Positions 8,918-17,863 of a stretch of 64,000 bases of DNA are shown here, in pieces. Within the stretch, counting starts at the first letter, position 1; the number at the start of each line of letters is the position of its first letter. Origin of the DNA: Candidatus Crickella equi (GTDB lineage Bacteria > Bacillota > Clostridia > Peptostreptococcales > Anaerovoracaceae); NCBI GenBank assembly GCA_018064755.1, contig JAGHUP010000003.1, positions 62,001-126,000 on the forward strand, written 5' to 3'. The notes beneath the pieces are model-generated. The model searched no databases. It was not told the origin of the DNA and worked only from the letters and a program-made list of their open reading frames with translations. The position numbers were made by a program, and so were the translations under genes.

Positions 8918-9888
8918 TGAATGATTCTCTAAGAAGTATCGCAACAATTATGAAGGACATTAATTCTGTTCTCATATATCCGCACATTAATATGGACGGC
9001 GACGCGCTGGGCTCATGCTCGGCGCTTTGCCTTGCCTTGAGAAGTCTGGGTAAGAAGGCTTACGTGATGATTTCAGAACCTGTTCCTAAGAATCTTGATT
9101 TCCTTGAGTGCGGCTGCACAACTACTGACGATAGCGTTATTGAGGACGTTGAGCTGTCACTGATGCTCGACTGTAATAGTAGCAATCGTATTGTTGGTAG
9201 AGAGGCTGCATTCGAGAGGGGAAGATTGAAGGGCTGCATCGATCACCACGCTGTTGGTGTTACAGATATTAAGTTCGATTTCTTCAGATCTGAGCCAAAG
9301 TCAGCAGCTACAGGTGAGATTATTTACCAGCTGATTAGAAATCTTGGCGTAGAGATTAATCTGGATATCGCTAATTGTCTGTTCGCAGCAATTACAACGG
9401 ATACAGGCAATTTCCAGCATAACAATACAACTAAGAGATCTCACGACATTGTTGGACATTTTTATCAGGTGGCAGGATTTGATTCCAAGGCTATTTCAGC
9501 GCTAATTTATGACAGACAGTCCAAGGAAGCATTGATGATGGAAGGCAAAATTCTCTCAGCACTCGAGTTCCATGCAGATGGTAAGGTTGCAGTAGGTGCT
9601 GTTACACAGGCATTGCTCACTGAATGCCACTGCACTATGGATGAAGCAGAAGGTATGATCCAGAGAATTATGAGTATTGATGGCGTTGAAGTTGGTGCTC
9701 TCTTCAAGGAGACAACAGATAATATTCGAGTAAGTCTTCGTGGTAAGTATTATGCTAATGTTGCCGCCGTTGCTACTGTATTCGGCGGTGGTGGACATAT
9801 TAAAGCAGCTGGATGCACTTTCAATACGCCGCTGGCTACTGCTAAAGAACAATTGATTCCTGAACTTGTTAAGGCGGTTAAGAAGTAA
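8917..9888 (+). CDS. nrnA: DHH phosphoesterase, nanoRNase/pAp phosphatase NrnA
   Basis: NrnA degrades short RNA oligonucleotides and, in characterised members, 3'-phosphoadenosine 5'-phosphate. The DHH domain shows HINMDGDALGS (His23, Asp27, Asp29) and DHHAVG (Asp109-His111). The DHHA1 domain ends with GGGGHIKAAGCTF near residue 290. The length of 323 residues is standard. The position between rbfA and truB is conserved in Firmicutes. The start overlaps the rbfA stop and truB begins immediately after its stop. Confidence 0.93.
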   Translation: MNDSLRSIATIMKDINSVLIYPHINMDGDALGSCSALCLALRSLGKKAYVMISEPVPKNLDFLECGCTTTDDSVIEDVELSLMLDCNSSNRIVGREAAFERGRLKGCIDHHAVGVTDIKFDFFRSEPKSAATGEIIYQLIRNLGVEINLDIANCLFAAITTDTGNFQHNNTTKRSHDIVGHFYQVAGFDSKAISALIYDRQSKEALMMEGKILSALEFHADGKVAVGAVTQALLTECHCTMDEAEGMIQRIMSIDGVEVGALFKETTDNIRVSLRGKYYANVAAVATVFGGGGHIKAAGCTFNTPLATAKEQLIPELVKAVKK

Positions 9889-10794
9889 ATGAAGATAGAA
9901 GGCGTTATCAATATAAATAAGCCGGCTGACTGGACTTCTCAGGATGTATGTGCCAAGCTAAGAGGTAAACTTCAGATTAAGAAGATAGGTCATACAGGAA
10001 CTCTTGATCCGATGGCTACGGGAGTTCTTCCTGTATGCATAGGCAATGCATGCAAGATAATCGAGTATTATGATCATGACCACAAGAGTTATCATGCAAC
10101 AATGCAACTTGGACTTGAGACAGATACACTCGATATCACCGGAGAAACTCTTTCTCAACACGATTTCTCCAGCGTTGGTATAGAAGATGTCTACGCAGCT
10201 TTCGAAGCTTACAAGGGAAATATCAGCCAGATACCACCTAAGTATTCAGCTGTTCGTATCAATGGTCAGAGAGCATATGACCTTGCAAGACAGGGCATTG
10301 ATGTTAATATCAAGCCACGCGAAATTACCATATACAATAACAAGATTACTTCTATGAATCTTAATGATGGAATCATCGAGTTCGATGTTGAATGCTCCAA
10401 GGGTACATATATTAGAACTATGATTGATGATATCGGTCGTAAGCTCGGATGCATGGCGACAATGACAGCACTTGTAAGAACACAAAGCGGCAATTTCAAA
10501 TTATGCGGATCTGTGGATTTCTTCAAACTCCTCGAGATGCCTCTAGAAGAGATACGACCACTTGTTTTGCCTGCTGATGAGACCATTAACCATACAGGTG
10601 TTGTCACGGTTATTGACGAGAAATACAGATTCGTAACACATGGAAATGAAATACTTTCCAAGGATTACAAAGTAAGTAAGGATTGCGACTTCGAGAATGC
10701 ATATAGAATATATTGCAAGGGCGAATTCATAGGAATTGGAAAGATTATGAATAGGGTGTTGCAGCCGATTAAGGTTGTGACTGAACAGGAATAG
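9889..10794 (+). CDS. truB: tRNA pseudouridine(55) synthase TruB
   Basis: TruB isomerises U55 in the T-loop of tRNAs. The N-terminus GVININKPADWTSQDV and the catalytic motif GHTGTLDPMATGVLP (Asp40) are intact, and IPPKYSAVRINGQRAYDLAR follows near residues 109-128. The protein is 301 residues long, with a C-terminal extension of the short Firmicutes kind. It abuts nrnA upstream and ribF downstream with no spacer, so it is clearly within the operon. Confidence 0.95.
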   Translation: MKIEGVININKPADWTSQDVCAKLRGKLQIKKIGHTGTLDPMATGVLPVCIGNACKIIEYYDHDHKSYHATMQLGLETDTLDITGETLSQHDFSSVGIEDVYAAFEAYKGNISQIPPKYSAVRINGQRAYDLARQGIDVNIKPREITIYNNKITSMNLNDGIIEFDVECSKGTYIRTMIDDIGRKLGCMATMTALVRTQSGNFKLCGSVDFFKLLEMPLEEIRPLVLPADETINHTGVVTVIDEKYRFVTHGNEILSKDYKVSKDCDFENAYRIYCKGEFIGIGKIMNRVLQPIKVVTEQE

Positions 10795-11718
10795 ATGCAA
10801 ATATTTACATCAGTTGATGACATTAGAATAGAGGAGAAGACTGCGGTTGCTTTGGGAAATTTCGATGGTATACACATCGGACATACCGAGATTCTTAAGA
10901 ATGCGATTGAAGCAGCCAAATTGGAGGGCCTTAAGTCTCTGTGTTATACGTTCTCCAATCATCCATTTAACTTCATCATGCATCGCGAAGCGACTGATCC
11001 TGAGGCAATCAAACTGATTTGCTCCGAGGAAGACAAGATTGCGATGCTCGAAGAGATGGGCTTTGATTATCTCGTCAATGTGCCTTTCGATGAGGTGACT
11101 ATGAAGATGCATGCACACGACTTCTTCGAGGACATTCTTGTTAAGAAACTGAACGCAGCTGTCATCTCTGTTGGATTTAACTACACTTATGGCACTCGTG
11201 CTGAGGGCAAAGCGGAAGATCTTCTTGTTGAGGGTGCGACGAAGGGTATCGAAGTACACGTTCATGATGCGGTAATGTATGAAGATAAGGTTGTTAGCTC
11301 AACTTTAATTCGTGAGATGATTGCAGCGGGAGATATGGCTAAGACAGAGGAATTGCTCGGAAGACCATATGCTTTTACCGGAGTTGTTGAACATGGCAAG
11401 TCGGTGGGAAAACAGAAAGGTTTTCCGACTGTAAACATCGTTCCTGAAGCAGATAGAGCACTGCCGCCAAAAGGTGTATACGCTGCAATTACTAACGTTG
11501 AGGGCGTTGACTATAAGAGTATTGCCAATCTGGGAATTCAGCCAACCTTCGATGGAACTACAACCAAGATTGAATCGCATCTTTTCGACTATTGCGGAAA
11601 TGCTTACGATAAGAATATTATTGTTTCGCTCAAGAAATTCATTAGACCTGAGATGAAATTCGCAAGTTCTGATGAACTGTACGAACAAATCAGGAAGGAT
11701 TGTGAGGCTGTATTATGA
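10795..11718 (+). CDS. ribF: Bifunctional riboflavin kinase/FAD synthetase
   Basis: RibF makes FMN from riboflavin and then FAD. The N-terminal adenylyltransferase domain shows ALGNFDGIHIGH (about 21-32) and VGFNYTYGTRAEG, and SSTLIREMIAAGD closes it. The C-terminal kinase domain carries GKSVGKQKGFPTVNI (about 203-217) and the PKGVYAA strand. Length (307) is normal. No FMN riboswitch is present, as expected for a gene placed within the translation operon. The downstream membrane gene overlaps its stop by four bases. Confidence 0.95.
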   Translation: MQIFTSVDDIRIEEKTAVALGNFDGIHIGHTEILKNAIEAAKLEGLKSLCYTFSNHPFNFIMHREATDPEAIKLICSEEDKIAMLEEMGFDYLVNVPFDEVTMKMHAHDFFEDILVKKLNAAVISVGFNYTYGTRAEGKAEDLLVEGATKGIEVHVHDAVMYEDKVVSSTLIREMIAAGDMAKTEELLGRPYAFTGVVEHGKSVGKQKGFPTVNIVPEADRALPPKGVYAAITNVEGVDYKSIANLGIQPTFDGTTTKIESHLFDYCGNAYDKNIIVSLKKFIRPEMKFASSDELYEQIRKDCEAVL

Positions 11719-12137
11719 ATCTATGGACACCAATTATAATACTGGCAGCATCTAACGTTATTTATAATGTTTGCTCCAAATCTACACCTGCTGCAATCAA
11801 TCCGCTTGCAATGCTGGTCGTTGTATACCTGATTGCTGCCTTCACTGCTGCCGTTATGTACTATACAACTTCTGGCGGTCCAGGCCTCCAGTCAGAATTC
11901 AAGCATATCAATTGGGCCGGTATCTTGATGGGTCTTTCAATTGTAGGACTCGAGTTCGGTAATATCTACATGTACAAAGTAGGCTGGGAAATTTCCGTTG
12001 GATTCATGCTTTCAAGCACAATCGTAGCGCTCGCACTCTTCGCAATAGGCGTTCTGATCTATCACGATGAGATTACAATGTACAAGGTAATTGGAGTTAT
12101 CGTTTGCCTATTCGGACTATATCTAATTAATAAATAA
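11715..12137 (+). CDS. Small EamA-like four-helix membrane protein
   Basis: This is a 140-residue protein with four predicted transmembrane segments (about 4-21, 30-48, 70-90 plus a continued segment, and 118-137). It resembles a single EamA/SMR-type unit of the drug/metabolite transporter superfamily, and such half-size members usually act as dimers. The last two helices enclose YHDEITMYKVIGVIVCLFGL, a typical EamA ending. It is the last gene of the operon, overlapping ribF (ATGA) and ending two bases before a family A palindrome. The substrate cannot be told from sequence. Confidence 0.75.
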   Translation: MNLWTPIIILAASNVIYNVCSKSTPAAINPLAMLVVVYLIAAFTAAVMYYTTSGGPGLQSEFKHINWAGILMGLSIVGLEFGNIYMYKVGWEISVGFMLSSTIVALALFAIGVLIYHDEITMYKVIGVIVCLFGLYLINK

Positions 12138-12138
12138 A

Positions 12139-12215
12139 AATGCACTATTTAGCCCGTTCCTAACGGGTACATAAATCAAAAATGTACCCGTTAGGAACGG
12201 GCTGAAAGGTACAAA
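12139..12215. repeat. Family A palindromic repeat, intergenic
   Basis: Perfect 22-base arms (12151-12172 and 12182-12203) surround a 9-base loop, with weakly matching outer ends. The core AGCCCGTTCCTAACGGGTACA matches the ATPase copy except for CGG in place of CTG. It lies between the end of the rimP-ribF operon and the rpsO promoter. It may also stop transcription, although there is no clear T-run. Confidence 0.9.
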
Positions 12216-12222
12216 AATATAC

Positions 12223-12251
12223 TGGACAAATTGCGATTTGTGTGGTAATAT
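12223..12251 (+). promoter_or_regulatory. Putative rpsO promoter
   Basis: TGGACA (12223-12228) and TAATAT (12246-12251) are separated by 17 bases, and TGG directly before the -10 box gives an extended -10 element. The promoter starts only 8 bases after the end of the family A palindrome. Confidence 0.6.
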
Positions 12252-12257
12252 CAATGC

Positions 12258-12359
12258 GTTCGCGTGTGCGGACAAGTAATTAATGCATACTGTTGCTTCA
12301 GGGATGCGCTTCTCCGGCGGTCTCGCAGCAATGGTGAATGACAGAAAAGGAGAAAGATT
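12258..12359 (+). promoter_or_regulatory. rpsO 5' leader, possible S15 autoregulatory RNA
   Basis: About 100 untranslated bases separate the putative promoter from rpsO. Pairing segments such as TTGCT/AGCAA can fold the leader just before the ribosome binding site AAAGGAGAAAG. Ribosomal protein S15 often represses its own translation through such leaders. That role here is inference. Confidence 0.4.
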
Positions 12360-12626
12360 ATGCTTACTAAGGAAAAGAAGACTGAAATCATCAAGGAGTA
12401 CGCTGTTAAGGAAGGCGATACAGGTTCCCCAGAAGTACAGGTTGCTATTCTTACTTACAGAATCAACGATCTGAACGAGCACCTGAAGGAGCACCACAAG
12501 GACTTCCATTCAAGAAGAGGTCTGCTCAAGATGGTAGGTCAGAGAAGAAACCTTCTCAAGTATCTCAAGGAGACAGATATCGAAAGATACAGAGCACTTA
12601 TCGCTCGTCTCGGACTGAGAAAGTAA
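12360..12626 (+). CDS. rpsO: 30S ribosomal protein S15
   Basis: S15 is a primary 16S rRNA-binding protein of the small subunit. The 88-residue sequence is typical: [19 protein letters not shown] near residues 19-37, [18 protein letters not shown] near 47-64, and a C-terminus of the form [13 protein letters not shown] strong AAAGGAG site precedes the ATG. It has its own promoter and is followed by a terminator-like hairpin and then pnp, the standard rpsO-pnp order. Confidence 0.97.
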   Translation: MLTKEKKTEIIKEYAVKEGDTGSPEVQVAILTYRINDLNEHLKEHHKDFHSRRGLLKMVGQRRNLLKYLKETDIERYRALIARLGLRK

Positions 12627-12640
12627 TTTAAGACAATGAG

Positions 12641-12664
12641 AGCGGAGGTTATAAGGCCTCCGCT
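12641..12664 (+). terminator. Hairpin after rpsO
   Basis: Arms AGCGGAGG (12641-12648) and CCTCCGCT (12657-12664) pair perfectly. The following TTACTT is only weakly T-rich, so it may be a leaky terminator or an RNA-processing hairpin between rpsO and pnp. Confidence 0.6.
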
Positions 12665-12720
12665 TTACTTGTATATAAACCCATAGGAGAGAAATAATTA
12701 ACAGGAAGGAGTTGTTAATA

Positions 12721-14838
12721 ATGGGTAGATTTGAAGATTATAAGACTTATAGAACAGCAGTTGGCGGCAGATTACTCGAGTTTGAAATCGGTAAGGTCTG
12801 CGAACAGGCCAACGGACAGGTAACAGTAAAGTACGGTGACACAGTTGTTAACTGTACTGTATGTGCCAGCAAGGAGCCAAAGCAGGACGTAGATTTCTTC
12901 CCGCTGACTTGCAGCTTCGAAGAGAAGATGTACGCAGTTGGTAAGATTCCTGGTGGTTACATCAAGAGAGAAGGTCGTCCAAGCGACAAGGCTACTCTGG
13001 TATCAAGACTGATTGACAGACCACTTAGACCACTTTTCCCTAAGGGATACAGAAATGATGTATGCGTAACAGCTACAGCATGGTCAGTAGATGTTGATTG
13101 CCAGCCTGAGGTAGCATCACTCCTCGGTACATCTTGTGCAATCGCTATCTCTGATATTCCATGGGATGGCCCTACAGCAGGCGTTGTAGTAGGTAAGGTT
13201 GATGGGGAGTTCGTTATCAACCCTACATTCGAGCAGAGACAGGTTTCCGACCTTAACCTCACTGTATGCGGAACAGAGGAGGCTATCATGATGGTAGAGG
13301 CTGGAGCTAATGAGCTTCCTGAGGAAGAAATGCTCGAGGCAATTCTCTTCGGTCACGAGGAGATTAAGAATATCTGCAAGTTTATCAAGGAAATCGTTGC
13401 AGAAGTTGGTAAAGAAAAGCAGGAATACAAGGCTTTCAAGGCTGCTGAAGATGTTGATGCTGCAGTTAGAGAGTATGCAACTCAGAAGATGGTTGATGCT
13501 ATCTACACAGTAGACAAGCAGGAAAGACTTGCTAATATGGATGCAGTAATCGAAGAGACTAAGGAACACTTCGCTGAGGAATACGAAGAGAGAATGGCCG
13601 AGGTTGACGAAGTACTGTACAACATCAAGAAGGAAGAAGTTAGAACAAGAATCCTCGAGGAAGGCGTTCGTCCTGACAACAGAGCTCTGACAGAAGTAAG
13701 ACCACTCTTCAGCGAGACTGGCGTACTTCCAAGAACTCACGGAACAGGACTCTTCAAGAGAGGACAGACTCAGGTTCTTTCAGTTTGTACACTTGCACCT
13801 CTTAGCGAGGCTCAGTACCTTGATGGCATTGATTCAGACGTAACTCGCAAGAGATACATGCATCAGTATAACTTCCCAGGATACTGCACTGGCGAAGCTA
13901 AGCCTAGCAGATCACCAGGACGTCGTGAAATCGGACACGGCGCGCTCGCAGAGAGAGCACTTTTGCCAGTACTCCCTAGCGAGGAAGAGTTCCCATACGC
14001 AATCAGAGTCGTATCTGAAGTTCTTTCATCCAACGGTTCTTCATCAATGGCATCAACTTGCGGTTCTTGCCTTGCACTGATGGATGCCGGAGTTCCAATT
14101 AAGAAGCCTGTATCAGGTATCGCTATGGGACTTATCGAGGGATTCAATGAAGACGGATCCAGCAAGTTTGCTGTTCTTTCTGATATTCAGGGTATGGAAG
14201 ACTTCCTCGGAGATATGGACTTCAAGGTAACAGGAACTCCAGACGGAGTAACTGCACTTCAGATGGATATTAAGGTTCACGGACTGAACAGAGAGATCCT
14301 CAAGCAGGCTCTTGATCAGGCTAAGGTAGGACGTGCTCATATCCTCGAGAATATGCTCGAAGAGATTGCTGAGCCACGTGCTGAACTTTCACCATATGCT
14401 CCAAGATGCATCAGTATGAGAGTTGATCCAGACAAGGTTAGAATTGTTATCGGACCAGGAGGAAAGACTGTCAACAGAATCATCGACGAGACAGGTGTTA
14501 AGATTGATATTTCAGATGAGGACGTTGGTCTCATCACAATTTACTCTGTAGATCAGGCTAGCGCAGAGGCTGCTAAGCACGAAATCGAGATTCTCACTAA
14601 GGACGTTGAAGTAGGCGAGACTTACGAAGGTGAAGTAAAGAGAATTATGAACTTTGGTGCTTTCATTGAGATTCTCCCGGGCAAGGAAGGTCTTCTGCAC
14701 ATCTCCAAGATGGCTAAGCACAGAGTAGAGAAGGTTGAAGATGTAATGATTATCGGCGACAAGGTAACAGTAAAGGTTACTGAGATTGATAGCCAGAACA
14801 GAATTAACCTGTCAAGAAAGGACCTCGCTGAGGACTAA
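12721..14838 (+). CDS. pnp: Polyribonucleotide nucleotidyltransferase (PNPase)
   Basis: PNPase degrades RNA 3' to 5' by phosphorolysis and belongs to the RNA-decay machinery. The 705-residue protein has the first RNase PH domain, an all-alpha linker, the second RNase PH domain with the RTHGTGLFKRGQTQ region and GSCLALMDAGVP, a KH domain (VIGPGGKTVNRIIDETG) and a C-terminal S1 domain (GEVKRIMNFGAFIEILPGKE). The start is the ATG at 12721, nine bases after AAGGAG. An in-frame TTG directly touching that site is rejected. Confidence 0.97.
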   Translation: MGRFEDYKTYRTAVGGRLLEFEIGKVCEQANGQVTVKYGDTVVNCTVCASKEPKQDVDFFPLTCSFEEKMYAVGKIPGGYIKREGRPSDKATLVSRLIDRPLRPLFPKGYRNDVCVTATAWSVDVDCQPEVASLLGTSCAIAISDIPWDGPTAGVVVGKVDGEFVINPTFEQRQVSDLNLTVCGTEEAIMMVEAGANELPEEEMLEAILFGHEEIKNICKFIKEIVAEVGKEKQEYKAFKAAEDVDAAVREYATQKMVDAIYTVDKQERLANMDAVIEETKEHFAEEYEERMAEVDEVLYNIKKEEVRTRILEEGVRPDNRALTEVRPLFSETGVLPRTHGTGLFKRGQTQVLSVCTLAPLSEAQYLDGIDSDVTRKRYMHQYNFPGYCTGEAKPSRSPGRREIGHGALAERALLPVLPSEEEFPYAIRVVSEVLSSNGSSSMASTCGSCLALMDAGVPIKKPVSGIAMGLIEGFNEDGSSKFAVLSDIQGMEDFLGDMDFKVTGTPDGVTALQMDIKVHGLNREILKQALDQAKVGRAHILENMLEEIAEPRAELSPYAPRCISMRVDPDKVRIVIGPGGKTVNRIIDETGVKIDISDEDVGLITIYSVDQASAEAAKHEIEILTKDVEVGETYEGEVKRIMNFGAFIEILPGKEGLLHISKMAKHRVEKVEDVMIIGDKVTVKVTEIDSQNRINLSRKDLAED

Positions 14839-14854
14839 TCGTAAGATTTTGTAA

Positions 14855-14884
14855 AGAGTCGGGTATTTTTACCCGGCTCTTTTT
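14855..14884 (+). terminator. Rho-independent terminator after pnp
   Basis: Arms AGAGTCGGGTA (14855-14865) and TACCCGGCTCT (14870-14880) pair with one G-U around TTTT, followed by a T-run. The next promoter overlaps its end. Confidence 0.88.
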
Positions 14885-14885
14885 G

Positions 14886-14894
14886 TGCTAAAAT
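14886..14894 (+). promoter_or_regulatory. Extended -10 promoter for the DUF2207-ppk pair
   Basis: TGC followed by TAAAAT (14889-14894) directly follows the T-run of the pnp terminator. The -35 region would fall in the terminator loop and is poor, so recognition would rely on the extended -10 element. The same fused arrangement occurs at 40813-40858. Confidence 0.4.
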
Positions 14895-14927
14895 AGTTTC
14901 GTTAGAAACATCCATGGAGGCATAGAG

Positions 14928-15788
14928 ATGTTAAAGAAGAGACACAGCACTGTTAAAGTCGCAATTGCTATGGTCATCGTAGCGCTTTGTGCAATGGGTG
15001 CGCTATATTTCATAAGAAGCGCATATGGTTTTAGCCGAACTTACTCGGTGACACTTTTTGCGTTCATCGCAATAGTGTTGATTTTCTATATGTTGTCATT
15101 GACTCGTTGGAGAGATGTTGTAATTGTTGAACAACTTTCGCAGTATCCTCCTGAAGGCCTCAATCCTATTCAGACAGGTTGCATAATTGATGGCGTTGTT
15201 AATGATCGTGACATTGTTGCGGGATTCTATTATCTTGCTGAGAAGAGATATATGGATATCATTGAATATGAGCTGCAACGGTTCGAATTCAAGGCTTTGA
15301 ACGAGCCAACAGATGAGGCTGACGCCATCAAAATCTTATATCGTGCGATCTTCAATGGTGAAAAGTCGGTGAAATTAGTTGATGCGGCAGATAGAATTGC
15401 CAAAGCTGTTCCGGCAGTTGAAGCTAAAACTATTAAATCAATTAGAAAGAAAAAGAATAGAGAAATCGCTAATCTTACTGGTAAGACTAGAGGCTTTAGA
15501 AAAAGCCTTCTTAACACCAAGGGTGAAGAGGCTAAGGCTATACTGACAGAAAATCCAGGATATATTTATCAGATTATTCCATATGCTTACGAGTTTGCTA
15601 TTACAGCTAAACTTGCTAGTAATTATGATATTAAAGAAATGGACCCACCTGTATGGTATTTCCCATATGGAGTTGATGAAGACTATAAATTCGATGTTAT
15701 TATCTATAATTCGATGCTCAGAAATCTTCCAGGTGAGCTACGCAAAGAAGTGTTTGATAAATTGAATAGAATCCAGATTGCTAAATAA
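14928..15788 (+). CDS. DUF2207-type membrane protein, short form
   Basis: This 286-residue protein has two N-terminal transmembrane segments (about 10-30 and 41-58). Its cytoplasmic region starts with YPPEGLNPIQTGCIIDGVVNDRD, typical of the C-terminal part of DUF2207 (YciQ-like) proteins. The region IIPYAYEFAITAKLA and PPVWYFP also fit that family. The large extracellular N-terminal domain of full-length members is missing, so this is the intracellular half alone. The function of the family is unknown. It has a good GGAGG site and ends two bases before ppk, suggesting a link to polyphosphate or envelope stress; that link is only inferred from position. Confidence 0.65.
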   Translation: MLKKRHSTVKVAIAMVIVALCAMGALYFIRSAYGFSRTYSVTLFAFIAIVLIFYMLSLTRWRDVVIVEQLSQYPPEGLNPIQTGCIIDGVVNDRDIVAGFYYLAEKRYMDIIEYELQRFEFKALNEPTDEADAIKILYRAIFNGEKSVKLVDAADRIAKAVPAVEAKTIKSIRKKKNREIANLTGKTRGFRKSLLNTKGEEAKAILTENPGYIYQIIPYAYEFAITAKLASNYDIKEMDPPVWYFPYGVDEDYKFDVIIYNSMLRNLPGELRKEVFDKLNRIQIAK

Positions 15789-15790
15789 TA

Positions 15791-17863
15791 ATGGAATTAT
15801 ATAAAGAGGGATATACTCAGAATAGAGAACTAAGCTGGCTCAATTACAATGAGCGAGTTCTACAAGAGGCGCTTGATGTTACGGTGCCTCTCTTTGAACG
15901 TCTGAACTATATCTCTATTTTTATGTCTAATCTTGAAGAGTTTATTCAGGTTAGAGTTGGTGGCCTCATAGAAGAAGACGAAAGAGGTTCTGATAAAATT
16001 GATGATAAGTCAGGAATGAATGCCGAAGAACAGCTTAAAGCTATTTATAAAAGAATTGCACAGCTTCTGACTTACAAAGATAAAATCCATGTTCGTGTAG
16101 AACAGAGACTTGCGAAAGCAGGAATTGTACGCGTTGATTCTAAGAGCTTGACAAGGGAAGAAGTTGATAAGTGCAAGAAGTTCTATAAGAAAGAAGTCAA
16201 GAATACTATTAAGATCTATATGGGGTCTAAAGTTAAAGATTTCCCATACATTGATCAGGATAAATCCTATATAGTTTCACGCCTTGAAGCTGAGACTAAT
16301 ATAATTTTTTCGGTTATTGATATTCCTTCAAATCTTCCAAAAATTCTGGTTCTTAATGATGGAATTCCTGCGTCATTATCTTTGCAATATGATTTCAATG
16401 CATATAGTAATGCGAGATATGGTAGTACAACTTTCAGATATATTCTTGTAGAAGATATAATCAAAATGTTTGCTGCAGATGTATTTGCACCGTTTGATGT
16501 TGCTGAAATTGCAACTATTGATATTGCAAGGAATGCAGAGATCGAAATCGATAAGAAGGAAGGGGATATGTTGAAGGATATGAAAGAATTATCCGAACAG
16601 CGTAGATATTCTTCTCCTGACAAATTGATTATAGACACTAATATTAGCGAAAATTTGAACAAATTCCTTATGAAAGTATTCAAGTTGAAGCGTGCTCAGG
16701 TATTCACTACACTGAAGTTTGATTATAGCTATGTTGGCGAACTGGAAGAAAAAATTCCTGGTTGGTTAAAGGATGAGCTGTGCTGGGGTCCTGTTAAAGG
16801 TTTTAATCAGTTAAAGCTCGGATACGGTCCTGTTATCGACAGGTTGAGAAAGAAAGAGATTCTTTGCTGCTATCCGTACGACACAATGGAACCTTTTCTT
16901 GAGCTTCTTAAGGAATGCACAACTGATCCGAGGGTAAAGGAGATAAGAATGACGATATATAGATTATCGTCACATCCAAAGATAGTTGAATACCTCGAAG
17001 AGGCTGCTCAAAATGGCAAGAAAGTAACCGCAGTAATGGAGCTCAGAGCTCGTTTTGACGAAGAGAATAATATCGATTGGTCAGAAAGAATGCGTCGTAA
17101 GGGTGTTAAAATTCGTTTCGGCGATGAACGATATAAGATTCATTCCAAATTGGCACAGATTGTGCTTGAGGAGAGTGGCAAAACAAAGTATATTACACAT
17201 CTCTCAACCGGTAATTTCAACGAAAAGACAGCTTCAAGATATACCGACATTGCGCTAATTACATATGACCAGAGAATTGGTGCTGCAGCTAACGAGATGT
17301 GGCAGGATATCATGGCGAACAAGGTCGGTTCTTATGATCATATCCTTACTTCGCCTAAGACGATGAAGGAGACTTTAATTAACCTCATAAGACGTGAAGC
17401 TAAGAAGGGCAAGAATGGCCGCATCTTCATCAAGGTAAACTCTGTTACAGATGATGACCTGATCGAAGAACTGAAGCAAGCTTCATGCGCAGGTTGCAGG
17501 ATTCGTATGATAGTACGTGGAATATGCTGTCTGTTGCCTGGCGTTGAAGGATATACTGAAAATATCAAGGTGGTTAACGTAGTTGGTAGATATCTTGAAC
17601 ATTCAAGGGTTTACGTGTTTGGAACCGGTAAGGAAGAAGTGATGTATATTTCTTCTGCAGACTTCATGGTTCGAAATATGTCGAAGAGAATTGAACTTGC
17701 TGCACCTATCTATAACAATGAATTAAGGCGTCGCATCAAAGCTATTCTATATCTGAATTACATGGATAATGTTAAGGGTAGATATCTTAGATATGATGGA
17801 AAGTATTACAAGAAGGTCCAGGGCGATATAGTTGTAGATAGCCAGACTATGTTAATGGGATAA
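15791..17863 (+). CDS. ppk1: Polyphosphate kinase 1
   Basis: PPK1 makes long-chain polyphosphate from ATP at the membrane. The 690-residue protein has the N-terminal domain beginning NRELSWLNYNERVLQEA, the head domain, and the two phospholipase D-like C-terminal domains. The phosphoacceptor His lies in YKIHSKLAQIV near residue 452, a second conserved His lies in YLEHSRVYVF, and STGNFNEKTA is intact. It follows the DUF2207 gene by two bases. Its stop codon is already within a family A palindrome. Confidence 0.95.
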   Translation: MELYKEGYTQNRELSWLNYNERVLQEALDVTVPLFERLNYISIFMSNLEEFIQVRVGGLIEEDERGSDKIDDKSGMNAEEQLKAIYKRIAQLLTYKDKIHVRVEQRLAKAGIVRVDSKSLTREEVDKCKKFYKKEVKNTIKIYMGSKVKDFPYIDQDKSYIVSRLEAETNIIFSVIDIPSNLPKILVLNDGIPASLSLQYDFNAYSNARYGSTTFRYILVEDIIKMFAADVFAPFDVAEIATIDIARNAEIEIDKKEGDMLKDMKELSEQRRYSSPDKLIIDTNISENLNKFLMKVFKLKRAQVFTTLKFDYSYVGELEEKIPGWLKDELCWGPVKGFNQLKLGYGPVIDRLRKKEILCCYPYDTMEPFLELLKECTTDPRVKEIRMTIYRLSSHPKIVEYLEEAAQNGKKVTAVMELRARFDEENNIDWSERMRRKGVKIRFGDERYKIHSKLAQIVLEESGKTKYITHLSTGNFNEKTASRYTDIALITYDQRIGAAANEMWQDIMANKVGSYDHILTSPKTMKETLINLIRREAKKGKNGRIFIKVNSVTDDDLIEELKQASCAGCRIRMIVRGICCLLPGVEGYTENIKVVNVVGRYLEHSRVYVFGTGKEEVMYISSADFMVRNMSKRIELAAPIYNNELRRRIKAILYLNYMDNVKGRYLRYDGKYYKKVQGDIVVDSQTMLMG

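Noticed and set aside
13117-13740. Minus-strand open frame of 207 codons opposite pnp
   Set aside because: It is antisense to PNPase, with no family resemblance and no promoter.
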